The position numbers and the translations under genes were made by a program. 64,000 bases of DNA from Amycolatopsis regifaucium (lineage in GTDB: Bacteria; Actinomycetota; Actinomycetes; Mycobacteriales; Pseudonocardiaceae), in assembly GCF_001613935.1 (NCBI RefSeq), contig NZ_LQCI01000002.1:1-64000 (forward strand), written 5' to 3'. Each line of letters starts with the position of its first letter. The first letter of the stretch is position 1. This document shows, in pieces, positions 34,243-42,197 of the stretch. The notes below the pieces were generated by a model. The model searched no databases. It had not been told where the DNA came from and worked only from the letters and a program-made list of their open reading frames with translations.

Positions 34243-35412
34243 ATGGACCTGCCTTTCGACCAGAGCCGCATGGACGCGCTTATGGAGAAGTTCGGCGCCG
34301 ACGCGGTGATCGCCACCACTCGCTTCTCCATCCAGCACCTGCTCGGTGGATATCGGTACTTCTTTTTCGCCAATCTCGACGCGATCGGCGTGTCCCGCTA
34401 CCTTCCCGCACTCGTCTATTTCAAGGGCGCACCCGAGAAGTCCTTTTATGTCGGCTGCGGCAACGAGGAATGGGGGACCGCCGTTTTCCCGCTCTGGGTA
34501 CCCGACGTCCGACATCTGTCTTGGTCCAGCGTGGACACGGCCCGCTCGATCGTGGACGGGCTGCGGGAACGCGGCCTGGAGAACACGACCATCGCCGTGG
34601 AGAAGGCCTTTCTTCCGTTCGACGCGGGTGAAGTGCTTCGCACCGAGCTGCCGGGGGCGACCTTCGTGGACGCTCATCCTGTCCTCGAAGGGGTACGCGC
34701 GATCAAATCCGCTCAAGAGCTCGATCTGGTACGGACCGCTTCGGTCGGGATCATCGAATCCATGGCGGCCACCTTCGCCGCGTCCCGTCCCGGTGAAACG
34801 AAGCGTGAGATCGTCGAACGGTTCCGCAGGGAACAGACCGATCGAGGACTGGTCTTCGACTACTGCCTGGTGTCGTGCGGTCCTGAGTTCAATCGCGCCC
34901 CGTCGTCCAGGGTGTGGCGGGAGGGGGAATTGCTGTCGCTCGATTCCGGCGGCATGTACCAGGGGTACATCGGCGATCTGGCGCGGATGGCGGTGGCGGG
35001 TGAACCGACCGGTTTGATGCGCGATCTGCTGGCCGAGGTCGAAGCGGTGCAACAGAGCGTGCGCGCGGCGGTGGCGCCCGGCAGGCGGGGTGGCGATGTC
35101 TTCGCCTTGGCCGACAAGGCGCTCGCCGAGTGTCCCCACGCGAACGAGATGTTCTTCGTCGGGCACGGGATGGGTCTCATCACTCACGAAGCCCCTCGCT
35201 TGACCGGCACCGGGCCGGTCCCCTACCCCGCCGATCACGCGGAGGCCCCACTCGAAGCGGGCATGGTCCTGTCCCTGGAGACGACGCTGTCCAATCCCGA
35301 AGTCGGCATCGTCAAACTGGAGGACACCCTGATCGTGACGGAGGACGGTTGGGAAGCCCCCGGTGACGAGGCGCGTGGCTGGAACCGTCCGCGGCCGGGC
35401 GGTGCGCGGTGA
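34243..35412 (+). CDS. M24-family metallopeptidase (Xaa-Pro peptidase/creatinase fold)
   Basis: 389 residues from the ATG at 34243 with GAGGAG. The N-terminal 130 residues form the creatinase N-domain. The pita-bread catalytic domain has all five metal ligands in motif: LSLDSGG (Asp), YIGDLARM (Asp), FFVGHGMG (His), SLETTLS (Glu) and VKLEDTLIV (Glu), so it is likely an active dimetal hydrolase such as an Xaa-Pro dipeptidase. It overlaps the aldolase by 4 bases (GTGA). Its place in a biosynthetic region is unexplained; it might trim an aminoacyl group from a precursor. Confidence 0.87.
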   Translation: MDLPFDQSRMDALMEKFGADAVIATTRFSIQHLLGGYRYFFFANLDAIGVSRYLPALVYFKGAPEKSFYVGCGNEEWGTAVFPLWVPDVRHLSWSSVDTARSIVDGLRERGLENTTIAVEKAFLPFDAGEVLRTELPGATFVDAHPVLEGVRAIKSAQELDLVRTASVGIIESMAATFAASRPGETKREIVERFRREQTDRGLVFDYCLVSCGPEFNRAPSSRVWREGELLSLDSGGMYQGYIGDLARMAVAGEPTGLMRDLLAEVEAVQQSVRAAVAPGRRGGDVFALADKALAECPHANEMFFVGHGMGLITHEAPRLTGTGPVPYPADHAEAPLEAGMVLSLETTLSNPEVGIVKLEDTLIVTEDGWEAPGDEARGWNRPRPGGAR

Positions 35413-36164
35413 GCCTGCGTTCCCGCGTCGTCGGCGGCGATCCGCTGCTCGGCCTGATTCTCAAGGTCCCGGCTCATTCGGCGGTGGAACTCGCCGGGCA
35501 CCTGGGTTTCGACTTCGTGCTGCTCGACACCGAGCACGCGTCCGCCGAGACGGTCGAGGTCGAGCAGCACATCCGGGCGGGTGACGCCGCCGGCATCCCC
35601 GTACTGGTGCGTGTCGCCGGAAGTGATCCTTCGTCCGCGCTGCACGCACTGGACGCGGGTGCCGCCGGAATCGTCTTCCCGCACGTGTCGAACGCCGAGG
35701 ACGCCGAGGCCGCGGTCCGCGCCGCGCACTATCCGCCCCGGGGAATCCGCAGCCTCGCGGTGAGCACCCGAGCAGGCCGTCACGGCACCTTGACCCTGGA
35801 CGAGCATCTGGCCAGGTCCGCGCGCGAAACCGTCGTCGTGGTCCAGGCCGAAGACCGGCACTCCGTCCAGAACTGCGCCGCGATCGCCGCGACCGAGGGC
35901 GTCGACGCCGTCTGGATCGGACCGACCGACTTGTCACTCTCGCTGGGTATACCAGGGGACTTCGAGCATGCGGACTACCGGTCGGCCGTCGACCGGATAA
36001 CCGAGGCGGTGAAGTCCGCGCCACAGTGTTCGTTGTGCGCGCTCGTGCATCGCCCCGACCAGATCGAGGAATGGCGGAGCCGCGGGGCCGGCATCCTCCT
36101 CTTCAACTACAACACCGTCGTGGTGGACGGGTTGCGTAACATCGTCGACCTCGCCCGGGAATAG
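35409..36164 (+). CDS. HpcH/HpaI-family class II aldolase
   Basis: 251 residues, GTG start inside the M24 stop. TIM-barrel of the phosphoenolpyruvate/pyruvate superfamily: FVLLDTEHASAE, VLVRVAGSD, GIVFPHVSNAEDAEAAVRAAHYPPRG and VWIGPTDLSLSLG. The HpcH group cleaves or makes 4-hydroxy-2-oxoacids with a divalent metal (Glu and Asp in the barrel). The pair with M24 peptidase is fully coupled. It may supply or remove a pyruvate-derived unit. Convergent with the gene at 36185 (20-base gap). Confidence 0.87.
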   Translation: MSLRSRVVGGDPLLGLILKVPAHSAVELAGHLGFDFVLLDTEHASAETVEVEQHIRAGDAAGIPVLVRVAGSDPSSALHALDAGAAGIVFPHVSNAEDAEAAVRAAHYPPRGIRSLAVSTRAGRHGTLTLDEHLARSARETVVVVQAEDRHSVQNCAAIAATEGVDAVWIGPTDLSLSLGIPGDFEHADYRSAVDRITEAVKSAPQCSLCALVHRPDQIEEWRSRGAGILLFNYNTVVVDGLRNIVDLARE

Positions 36165-36184
36165 CGGGAGCCCGCTCGCCTCGC

Positions 36185-36610
36185 TTACCGCGAGATCGAG
36201 TGCAGGACACGCGCCGCACCGTCCAGCGTGGTGGGCCATGCCTTGGTGATGGCCTCCCACGCCCAGTGGAGTGGAACGCGTCCGGCCAACAGGAGAATCG
36301 GCGGATGCCCCCACTGGGTCGCCACGACGGCACCCAGACGGTCCGGCTCGCCCCGGACCGGTATGTCGTCCGGCAGGAAGTCCAAAGTGTACTTGTGCCC
36401 GCTGACGGTCAGATCGTCCCACAACCCCGCCGCCGCGCAGGTGAAGCTGCGCACGCCGCCGCGGGCCTCGCCCTTACTCGGCATACGCGCGTAGGGGTAC
36501 GCGAGGTTGCAGTCGCCGATGGTTTCGTACACCGCGAACGGCGCGCTCTTCTGCTGGTACACCACGACCATGACCGGAGGATAGGAAGCGGCGGATCCGG
36601 AACGCGGCAC
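36185..36610 (-). CDS. Hypothetical protein
   Basis: 141 residues from a GTG at 36610; an ATG 13 codons later (MVVVYQQKS) is an equally likely start. Not recognised. It is a single-domain soluble protein rich in Trp and Pro: SFTCAAAGLWDDLTVSGHKYTLDFLPDDIP and a C-terminal HWAWEAITKAW helix. It lies 88 bases after the P450 stop on the same strand, so it may be the last gene of the AsnB-P450 operon. No known cofactor motif is seen. Confidence 0.5.
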   Translation of the reverse strand: MPRSGSAASYPPVMVVVYQQKSAPFAVYETIGDCNLAYPYARMPSKGEARGGVRSFTCAAAGLWDDLTVSGHKYTLDFLPDDIPVRGEPDRLGAVVATQWGHPPILLLAGRVPLHWAWEAITKAWPTTLDGAARVLHSISR

Positions 36611-36698
36611 GCCGCACCCGGTCTGCCCGAAGTGGACACTCGTCCTGACCCCGAATACCCCGGTTCCGGGCGACCTCCGGCACCGCGGAGGCCTGCGG

Positions 36699-37901
36699 TC
36701 ATCGCAGCCTCAGCACCAGCGATTCGAGGCCGTGCATGGCCGTGCTGTCGCGCCAGCGCAGATCGTCCACGGCGGACAGCACCTCGATGTCGGCGAACCG
36801 GTCCAGCAGGCGCCCGAAGGCGATCTCGCCCTCCATCCGGGCCAGTGGTGCCCCGAGGCAGAAGTGCGGGCCGTGGCCGAACGCCAGGTGACCGCCCCGC
36901 GGCCGGGTGATGTCCAGCCGGTCCGGGTCGGTGAAGCGGGCCGGGTCGCGATTGGCGGCCAGCCACGACACCATGACGAAGTCGCCCGCCGGGATCACCA
37001 CACCGGCGATCTCGACCTCTTCGGTGGTGTAGCGGGGCGACGACAGGATGTTCGGTGTCTCGTGCCGGAGGAACTCCTCGATCGCGGTCGGCATCAGGCT
37101 CCGGTCCGCCCGCAGCAGCGCGAGCTGGGCAGGGTGGCGGGACAGGCTGAGGACGCCGCCGCTGATCAGGTTCACCGTGGTTTCGAAGCCACCGATGAGC
37201 AGGACGACGGAGACCGCGATCAACTCCGATGGGGAGAGCCGGTCGCCGTCCTCACCGGCGTGCACGAGCCGGGAAAGCAGGTCGTCGGCAGGGTTCTCGC
37301 GTTTGGCCGCGATCAGCCCGTGCAGGTAGCCAGCCATCCGCATGGTCGCCGCGCCCGCCTCCTCGGTCGCTCCGCCGTCGACCATCGTCTTCGACCACGC
37401 GGTGAACTGCTCGTGGTCCTCGAACGGCACCCCCAGCAGCTCGGTGATGACCCGGATCGGCAGCGGGTAGGCGTAGGACTCCAGCAGGTCCACGGAATCA
37501 CGGTCCGTCATCGCGTCGAGCAACTCGTCCGCGATCTGTGCTATCCGCGGTCGCAGCGACTCGACGGCCCGGCCGGTGAACGTCTTCGCGACCAGCTTGC
37601 GCAGCCGGGTGTGCTCCGGTGGGTCCAGGTTGAGGAGATTCATCGCGAAGTCCTCGGAGAACGGACTTTCCTCGTCTTCGCCCAGCGCCGACCGATGCAT
37701 CCGGTCGTACACCCGGTGGCTGCTGAAGCGGGGGTCCGCCGCGACGGCTCTGGCTTCTTCGTACCCGGTCACCAGCCAGACGGGCATGCCGCTGGGCAGC
37801 ACGACAGGGCGGATAGGCGCGCTTTCGCGTAACTTCGCCCCGACGCCGTGCGCGTCTTGGACGAAGTCGTCACCGAGTACGTGCGGTACGGTTGTGTTCA
37901 T
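36699..37901 (-). CDS. Cytochrome P450
   Basis: 400 residues, ATG at 37901 with AAGGAGA at 5-6 bases. Haem-binding loop FGHGPHFCLGAPLAR (Cys ligand), ExxR in AIEEFLRHET, and an I-helix LLIGGFETTVN, where Gly replaces the common Ala but the acid-Thr pair is kept. It is a typical soluble bacterial class I enzyme (CYP105/107-like), needing separate ferredoxin and reductase, neither of which is in the window. It starts 25 bases after AsnB. Likely oxidises the product or a carrier-bound intermediate; the reaction is unknown. Confidence 0.92.
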   Translation of the reverse strand: MNTTVPHVLGDDFVQDAHGVGAKLRESAPIRPVVLPSGMPVWLVTGYEEARAVAADPRFSSHRVYDRMHRSALGEDEESPFSEDFAMNLLNLDPPEHTRLRKLVAKTFTGRAVESLRPRIAQIADELLDAMTDRDSVDLLESYAYPLPIRVITELLGVPFEDHEQFTAWSKTMVDGGATEEAGAATMRMAGYLHGLIAAKRENPADDLLSRLVHAGEDGDRLSPSELIAVSVVLLIGGFETTVNLISGGVLSLSRHPAQLALLRADRSLMPTAIEEFLRHETPNILSSPRYTTEEVEIAGVVIPAGDFVMVSWLAANRDPARFTDPDRLDITRPRGGHLAFGHGPHFCLGAPLARMEGEIAFGRLLDRFADIEVLSAVDDLRWRDSTAMHGLESLVLRLR

Positions 37902-37926
37902 GTAATTCTCCTTGTGCGGCACCGGT

Positions 37927-39768
37927 TCAGCCGAGCCGGAGCTCGGGTCGGTAAAGGTCGAACCAGTGGTAGAGGTCGAGCAGTCGTTCCAGGCCGGTGC
38001 GCAGCCTGCCGGTGACCGCGGCGGGATCCCGCGTGGCCGCGCCGCGGACCCACTCCGCGTCGAAGATCGCGAACAGCGGATGCCCGGCTTCGGCGAGCAC
38101 GTCGTTCGCCTGCCGTTGCAACGCTTCGGCATAACCGGTGTCCTGTGTGGACGGATACGGACTCTTGACGCGCTCGGTGACCGATCGGGGCAACAGCCCG
38201 GCGACCGCCCCGCGTAGCAGGCTCTTTTCCCTGCCACCGTCGGCTTTCATCGACCACGGCACGTTGTAGACGTACTCGATGAGGCGGTGATCGGCGAAGG
38301 GCACCCGGACCTCCAGCCCGACGGCCATGGACATCCGGTCCTTGCGGTCGAGCATCGCGCGCACCAGCCTGGTCACGTGCAGATGGCTGCTGCGGCGCAT
38401 CCGGCGCTCCAGCGCGTCCTCACCGTCGAGATGGTCGATGGCGGCGACGGCGGTGCGGTACTCGTCGGCGACATAGGCGCCGATGTCCAGGTCGCGGCTG
38501 AGTTCGGGTCGCAGCATTTCGGTCCGGTCACCGGTGTAGGCGTTGCTGAACGCCAGCCACGGGAACGTGTCGGCGTCGCGGGCCGCCGGGTGATGGAACC
38601 AGGCGTATCCGCCGAACAGCTCGTCGGCGAACTCGCCCGACAGCGCCACCGTGCACTCGGCGCGGATCGCCCGGAACAACAGGTACATCGAGGAGTCGAT
38701 GTCACCGAGCCCGATCGGCATGTCCCGTGCCGCGACGACGGCGCGCCGCAATGCGGGGTCGGCCAGCGCGTGGGAGTCGAGCACGATGTCGTGGTGCACC
38801 GAGCCGACGTGCGCGGCGACCGCACGGACGAACGGCGAGTCCGGTGTCTCCCGCAACTCGTCGGGCCGGAAGTTCTCTTCGTACCCGGCGAAATCCACCG
38901 AGAACGTGCGGGTCTTCTCCCCGCGCGTGCGCAGTTCCGCGGCGGCGACCGCGGTGACGGCGCTGGAGTCCAGGCCGCCGGAGAGCAGCACGCACTGCGG
39001 CACATCGGACACTGTCTGCCGCCGCACCGCGTCCCCGAACAACTCCCCGACCTTCTCCACAGTGGTGCCGGGGTCGTCGGTGTGCGCCGTGGTCTCCAAC
39101 CGCCAGTAGGTGTGGTGCCGGATGCCCGCACGGGTCGCGGTCAAGACGGTCCCCGGCTCGACCTCGTACATGTCCTTCCACAGTGACCAGCCGGGAGCCT
39201 TGGTGAAACCGACCAGCTCACGCAGGCAACCGGTGTCCACGACGCGCGGGAACCGCGGATTGGCGAGGATCGCCTTCGGCTCGGAGCCGAACAACACGCC
39301 GTCGGAGGTGCGGTGGTAGTAGAGCGGCTTCACGCCGACTCTGTCGCGGATCAACACGAGCTTGCCGTAGCGCTCGTCCCACAACCCGAACGCGTACATG
39401 CCGTTGAGCCGCTCAGCGACCGCCTCACCCCATTCCAGATAACCGCGCAGCACCACTTCGGTGTCGCTGCGGGTGGTGAACCGGTGCCCCCGGCCCTCGA
39501 GTTCGGCGCGCAGGTCCAAAAAGTTGTAGACCTCACCGGAGAAGGTGAGCGCGACGGTCCCGGACGGGGTACGGACCTCCATCGGCTGCATACCTCCTGG
39601 CAGGTCGATGACCGCCAGCCGTCGGTGACCCAGCGCGACATGGGTGCGGATCCAGGTCCCGCCCGCGTCCGGGCCGCGGTTGCCCAGCGTCTCCGTCATC
39701 GCCTCGATGACGGGCACGCTCGTGGTGAGGTCGCTGTCGAAGGCGACCCAGCCGGTGATTCCACACAT
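37927..39768 (-). CDS. AsnB-type glutamine-dependent amidotransferase
   Basis: 613 residues, ATG at 39768. The N-terminal glutaminase domain starts MCGITGWV with Cys2 as nucleophile; NRGPD and FSGEVYN follow. The C-terminal ATP-pyrophosphatase domain has SGGLDSS (about 265) and the late KDRMSMAVGLEVRVPF. In secondary-metabolite clusters such enzymes amidate carboxylates through acyl-adenylates, so a primary amide or lactam in the product is plausible; true asparagine synthesis is the alternative. Its 25-base spacing to a P450 favours a pathway role. Confidence 0.87.
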   Translation of the reverse strand: MCGITGWVAFDSDLTTSVPVIEAMTETLGNRGPDAGGTWIRTHVALGHRRLAVIDLPGGMQPMEVRTPSGTVALTFSGEVYNFLDLRAELEGRGHRFTTRSDTEVVLRGYLEWGEAVAERLNGMYAFGLWDERYGKLVLIRDRVGVKPLYYHRTSDGVLFGSEPKAILANPRFPRVVDTGCLRELVGFTKAPGWSLWKDMYEVEPGTVLTATRAGIRHHTYWRLETTAHTDDPGTTVEKVGELFGDAVRRQTVSDVPQCVLLSGGLDSSAVTAVAAAELRTRGEKTRTFSVDFAGYEENFRPDELRETPDSPFVRAVAAHVGSVHHDIVLDSHALADPALRRAVVAARDMPIGLGDIDSSMYLLFRAIRAECTVALSGEFADELFGGYAWFHHPAARDADTFPWLAFSNAYTGDRTEMLRPELSRDLDIGAYVADEYRTAVAAIDHLDGEDALERRMRRSSHLHVTRLVRAMLDRKDRMSMAVGLEVRVPFADHRLIEYVYNVPWSMKADGGREKSLLRGAVAGLLPRSVTERVKSPYPSTQDTGYAEALQRQANDVLAEAGHPLFAIFDAEWVRGAATRDPAAVTGRLRTGLERLLDLYHWFDLYRPELRLG

Positions 39769-40193
39769 GGTTCGTCGTCCTCAAAATCGGTTCGGCGCGC
39801 GCGTGACGAACACGCGATGGCCGAGGGGATCAGCGGATGGCCGTCACCGGGCAGGTCGAGCACCCGGTCGAGTCCGGCGTTGTCGAGGTCGGGATTCAGC
39901 ACTCCTCGACAATGGCTTCGGTGAGCACCGGCATCCGAATCGAAGTATGGCCATGTTATTGGCAACGATAGTCATTATCGACAGAGTGTGACGACAGGCA
40001 CCGGCGAGATCGGTGACATGCGCTCGCACGGTGAATATCGTTGCGCCCCAACAAAGTCACGACAGGCGACGGCCACTTCTCGGTCTGCCGCGTCTGGCTG
40101 CCGAATGTCCGTGAAGGCCTCCTTCCCTACTCTGAAGGTAGGAAAGGAGGCCTTCACGGACACGCGATAGCCACTTCCGCGATCGCTTCGTTC
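39769..40193. other. Upstream region of AsnB with a small palindrome
   Basis: 425 bases. Contains the promoter side of asnB and the terminator at 40106-40162. A palindrome, CGATAGTCATTATCG (39966-39980), sits in an AT-rich patch about 200 bases upstream of asnB and could be an operator. It loosely resembles a Fur/Zur-type site, but the match is weak. No gene is supported. Confidence 0.35.
40106..40162. terminator. Hairpin downstream of the PPE-like gene
   Basis: Arms 40106-40130 and 40138-40162 pair with a single mismatch around a 7-base loop; the arms begin TGTCCGTGAAGGCCTCC. It lies 31 bases past the stop of the minus-strand PPE-like gene. The sequence belongs to a second hairpin type distinct from the 14214/28409/46229 family. 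Confidence 0.8.
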
Positions 40194-41936
40194 TCACTCG
40201 GCGATTCGATCGTCGTCTTTCCGATCGGGGCGTCCGAGCACGGAGTCCACCATTTCCATGGCCTTCTTCTTCGCGTCGTCGAGGTCGAGTGCCCGCGGCG
40301 GCGGTGCGGCGGCCGAGCGGCCCAGCACCTGGGGTGCGTTGCCGGAGGCGTCCCAGACCTTGGGGTCGACGCCGAGCAGACCCATCGGTTGCCGTTCGTT
40401 CTCCGTGTCCTGGCCTCCGCCGACCGCGCCGCCCCCGAGCATCGGCGACATGAAACCGCCACCGGTGCCGTGCATGGCCTCCCCGGGAACCCGGGGCGAA
40501 CCGGTCCCGCCGGGAACCACCGGAGGAAGCCCGGGGGTGGAACTGGCGTCGAACCCGCCGGCGGGCCGGAACGCCGGTGAAGCGGGCAACGCGCTCGGCA
40601 AGGAAGTCTCCCCCGCGACCGGCGTGACGGCCGGTTGCATCGGAACGCCCAGCGATGCCGGAGTGGCGTTGTTGGGAAGACCGGCGCCGGAGCCGTGCGG
40701 TAGCGGAGGTGCCTTGAGGACCTCCGCCGGTGCGGCGGTTCCAGACGGCGAAGACGCTGTCTCGGAAACGGGAGTGGTGGCCGGAGGCGGAGGAAGCTCG
40801 GAAGCCGGACCCTTGGCATGGACCGGTTCGTGACTCGCAGGAGCCGTGGACGAAGCGTCGGTCGCGGACACGGTCGCCACCGACGGGGCCGGCTCCGCGG
40901 TGCGCTCCGGAAGATCCGCGTCGAAGGTGGTCTCCGCGCGCGCCGAAGCACCCGGCGAAGTGAGGTCCGCGTTCGGCATCTCAGGCTTCAACGGCGCCTC
41001 GTCCTGCTCCGCGGTTGCGCTTTCGTCCCGGCACGAATCCTTTCGCTTGTCCTTCTTCGACTCGGTGTTCCGAAGCCCGGCCTGCACCCCTTGTGTCCGG
41101 CCCAGTACCGCGAAGTAGGCGCCGTTTCCTTGCCCGTCGACGGTTTCGCCACTCGACGCCGGTCGCGCGGCCGGCGTTTCCTTCCCCACGACCGCAGGCG
41201 ACACCGAGGCGGTCGTGCCCTGGGTCGTATCTTCCAGCAACCCGGCCCAGACGTCGCCCTGCCGACCCGGCCGCCCTTCCGCCATCGGTACGCCCATCGG
41301 CAGCAAGGCTGCGGCAGGCACGATCCCGGCACCTCCTGGTGTCCCCGTCCCGCCGCCATGACGACCCAGCTGACCTTCGGCGGAGGGCTGGGTGGCGCCC
41401 ATGGCAGGCGTCACCCCCGCGGGAGCGGACGCGTTCGCCGCCGGGCCCTGACCGTTCACCGGGACGTCGGTCTCGGCACCGGGGAACGGAGTGATCGCCG
41501 TTCCGATCTCCTGATACGCGACGCCGAGGTCGTGCACCACCTGCCGAGCGGCCGGGAGGTCGCCCTCCCGTTTTTGCGCCTGCAGGTCGCGGATACGTTG
41601 CTGCGCGAGCGCGAGAGCGTCCCCGGCCCGGCGGAGCGTGGCACCGTAACCGGGACTGGCCATCGCTTGGATCGCCGTGTTGCCGAGGGCGTTGACGTTC
41701 CGGACGTCGTCGCCAAAGGCTTCGGCACCTTCGCCTCGCCAGGCATCCCACAATTCGCGAGTCCCGCGCGCCAGGTCGTCCTGGATCTGTTCCAACCGTG
41801 CTGTCGCCGTGTCGAAAGCCTGCGCCCGCTCGTAGTAGGAGTCCGGGCTGACCTCGTTGACCAGCTGGACAAGCTGCTCGAAGGTCAGCACTTCGATCTC
41901 CGGGTCCACGATCGGTACCGGTTCGGACGCCGTCAC
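40194..41936 (-). CDS. PPE/WXG-like type VII secretion substrate or accessory protein
   Basis: 580 residues, GTG at 41936 with AGGGG upstream. Residues 1-170 are helical with WDAWRGEGAEAF (a WxG-like turn, about 65-76) and a second long helical hairpin, as in PPE or long WXG proteins that pair with Esx partners. From about 170 the chain is Pro/Gly/Ala/Ser-rich and low complexity, with a short helical tail (DDAKKKAMEMVDSVLGR). It is divergent from eccC across the right copy of the direct repeat. Exported substrate or surface protein is the likely role. No classical signal peptide. Confidence 0.72.
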   Translation of the reverse strand: MTASEPVPIVDPEIEVLTFEQLVQLVNEVSPDSYYERAQAFDTATARLEQIQDDLARGTRELWDAWRGEGAEAFGDDVRNVNALGNTAIQAMASPGYGATLRRAGDALALAQQRIRDLQAQKREGDLPAARQVVHDLGVAYQEIGTAITPFPGAETDVPVNGQGPAANASAPAGVTPAMGATQPSAEGQLGRHGGGTGTPGGAGIVPAAALLPMGVPMAEGRPGRQGDVWAGLLEDTTQGTTASVSPAVVGKETPAARPASSGETVDGQGNGAYFAVLGRTQGVQAGLRNTESKKDKRKDSCRDESATAEQDEAPLKPEMPNADLTSPGASARAETTFDADLPERTAEPAPSVATVSATDASSTAPASHEPVHAKGPASELPPPPATTPVSETASSPSGTAAPAEVLKAPPLPHGSGAGLPNNATPASLGVPMQPAVTPVAGETSLPSALPASPAFRPAGGFDASSTPGLPPVVPGGTGSPRVPGEAMHGTGGGFMSPMLGGGAVGGGQDTENERQPMGLLGVDPKVWDASGNAPQVLGRSAAAPPPRALDLDDAKKKAMEMVDSVLGRPDRKDDDRIAE

Positions 41937-42015
41937 GGATCAGCCCCTGTTCAGCACGTGTACCAGGCCGGCCGGAGCCTCCGGCCGGTTTGTTCTCACC
42001 GTCCGAAATGGACGG

Positions 42016-42197
42016 TAGCTTCGCCGCGTTCTTTGTGCGATGCTGTGTTCGCTCTACCTCAGGTGACAGGCCCTTTCTTCCAGGTCCAGGCCCTCGTCCC
42101 GGCATCCAAGCTAAGCCCGGCCGCACCGCGGGCGGCCAAGCCGGACCGAGATCCCCGAAAACGGGGAGAACCACTCACCAAGGGAGAGCCTGTGAGC
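42016..42197. repeat. Right copy of the direct repeat, with an eccD-start remnant
   Basis: Matches 2861-3047 at constant offset: TGCGATGCTG at 42036, TTCCAGGTC at 42078, GTCCCGG at 42096, GGCGG at 42131 and ACCACTCACCAAGG at 42170. On the minus strand, where eccD begins in the left copy, this copy still spells ERTQHRTKNAAKL against EEQTQHRTTSSARL, but its start codon is lost and no eccD follows. The plus-strand end is the true eccC start (GTG at 42192). It therefore serves as the eccC promoter and ribosome site. Confidence 0.8.

Noticed and set aside
39966..39980. Palindrome upstream of asnB as a Zur/Fur box
   Set aside because: The similarity is weak and the site is about 200 bases from the gene; left as an unspecified palindrome.
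14280..40193. Assigning the cluster to a known product such as hygromycin A, epoxyquinomicin or a mycosporine
   Set aside because: Each shares one feature (cinnamate unit, C7 cyclitol, ATP-grasp pair), but essential genes of each known pathway are absent.
40818..42191. Upstream extension of eccC by 458 residues
   Set aside because: It is antisense to the PPE-like gene and composed of Arg/Pro-rich shadow coding; the GTG at 42192 has a good ribosome site and family-like N-terminus.
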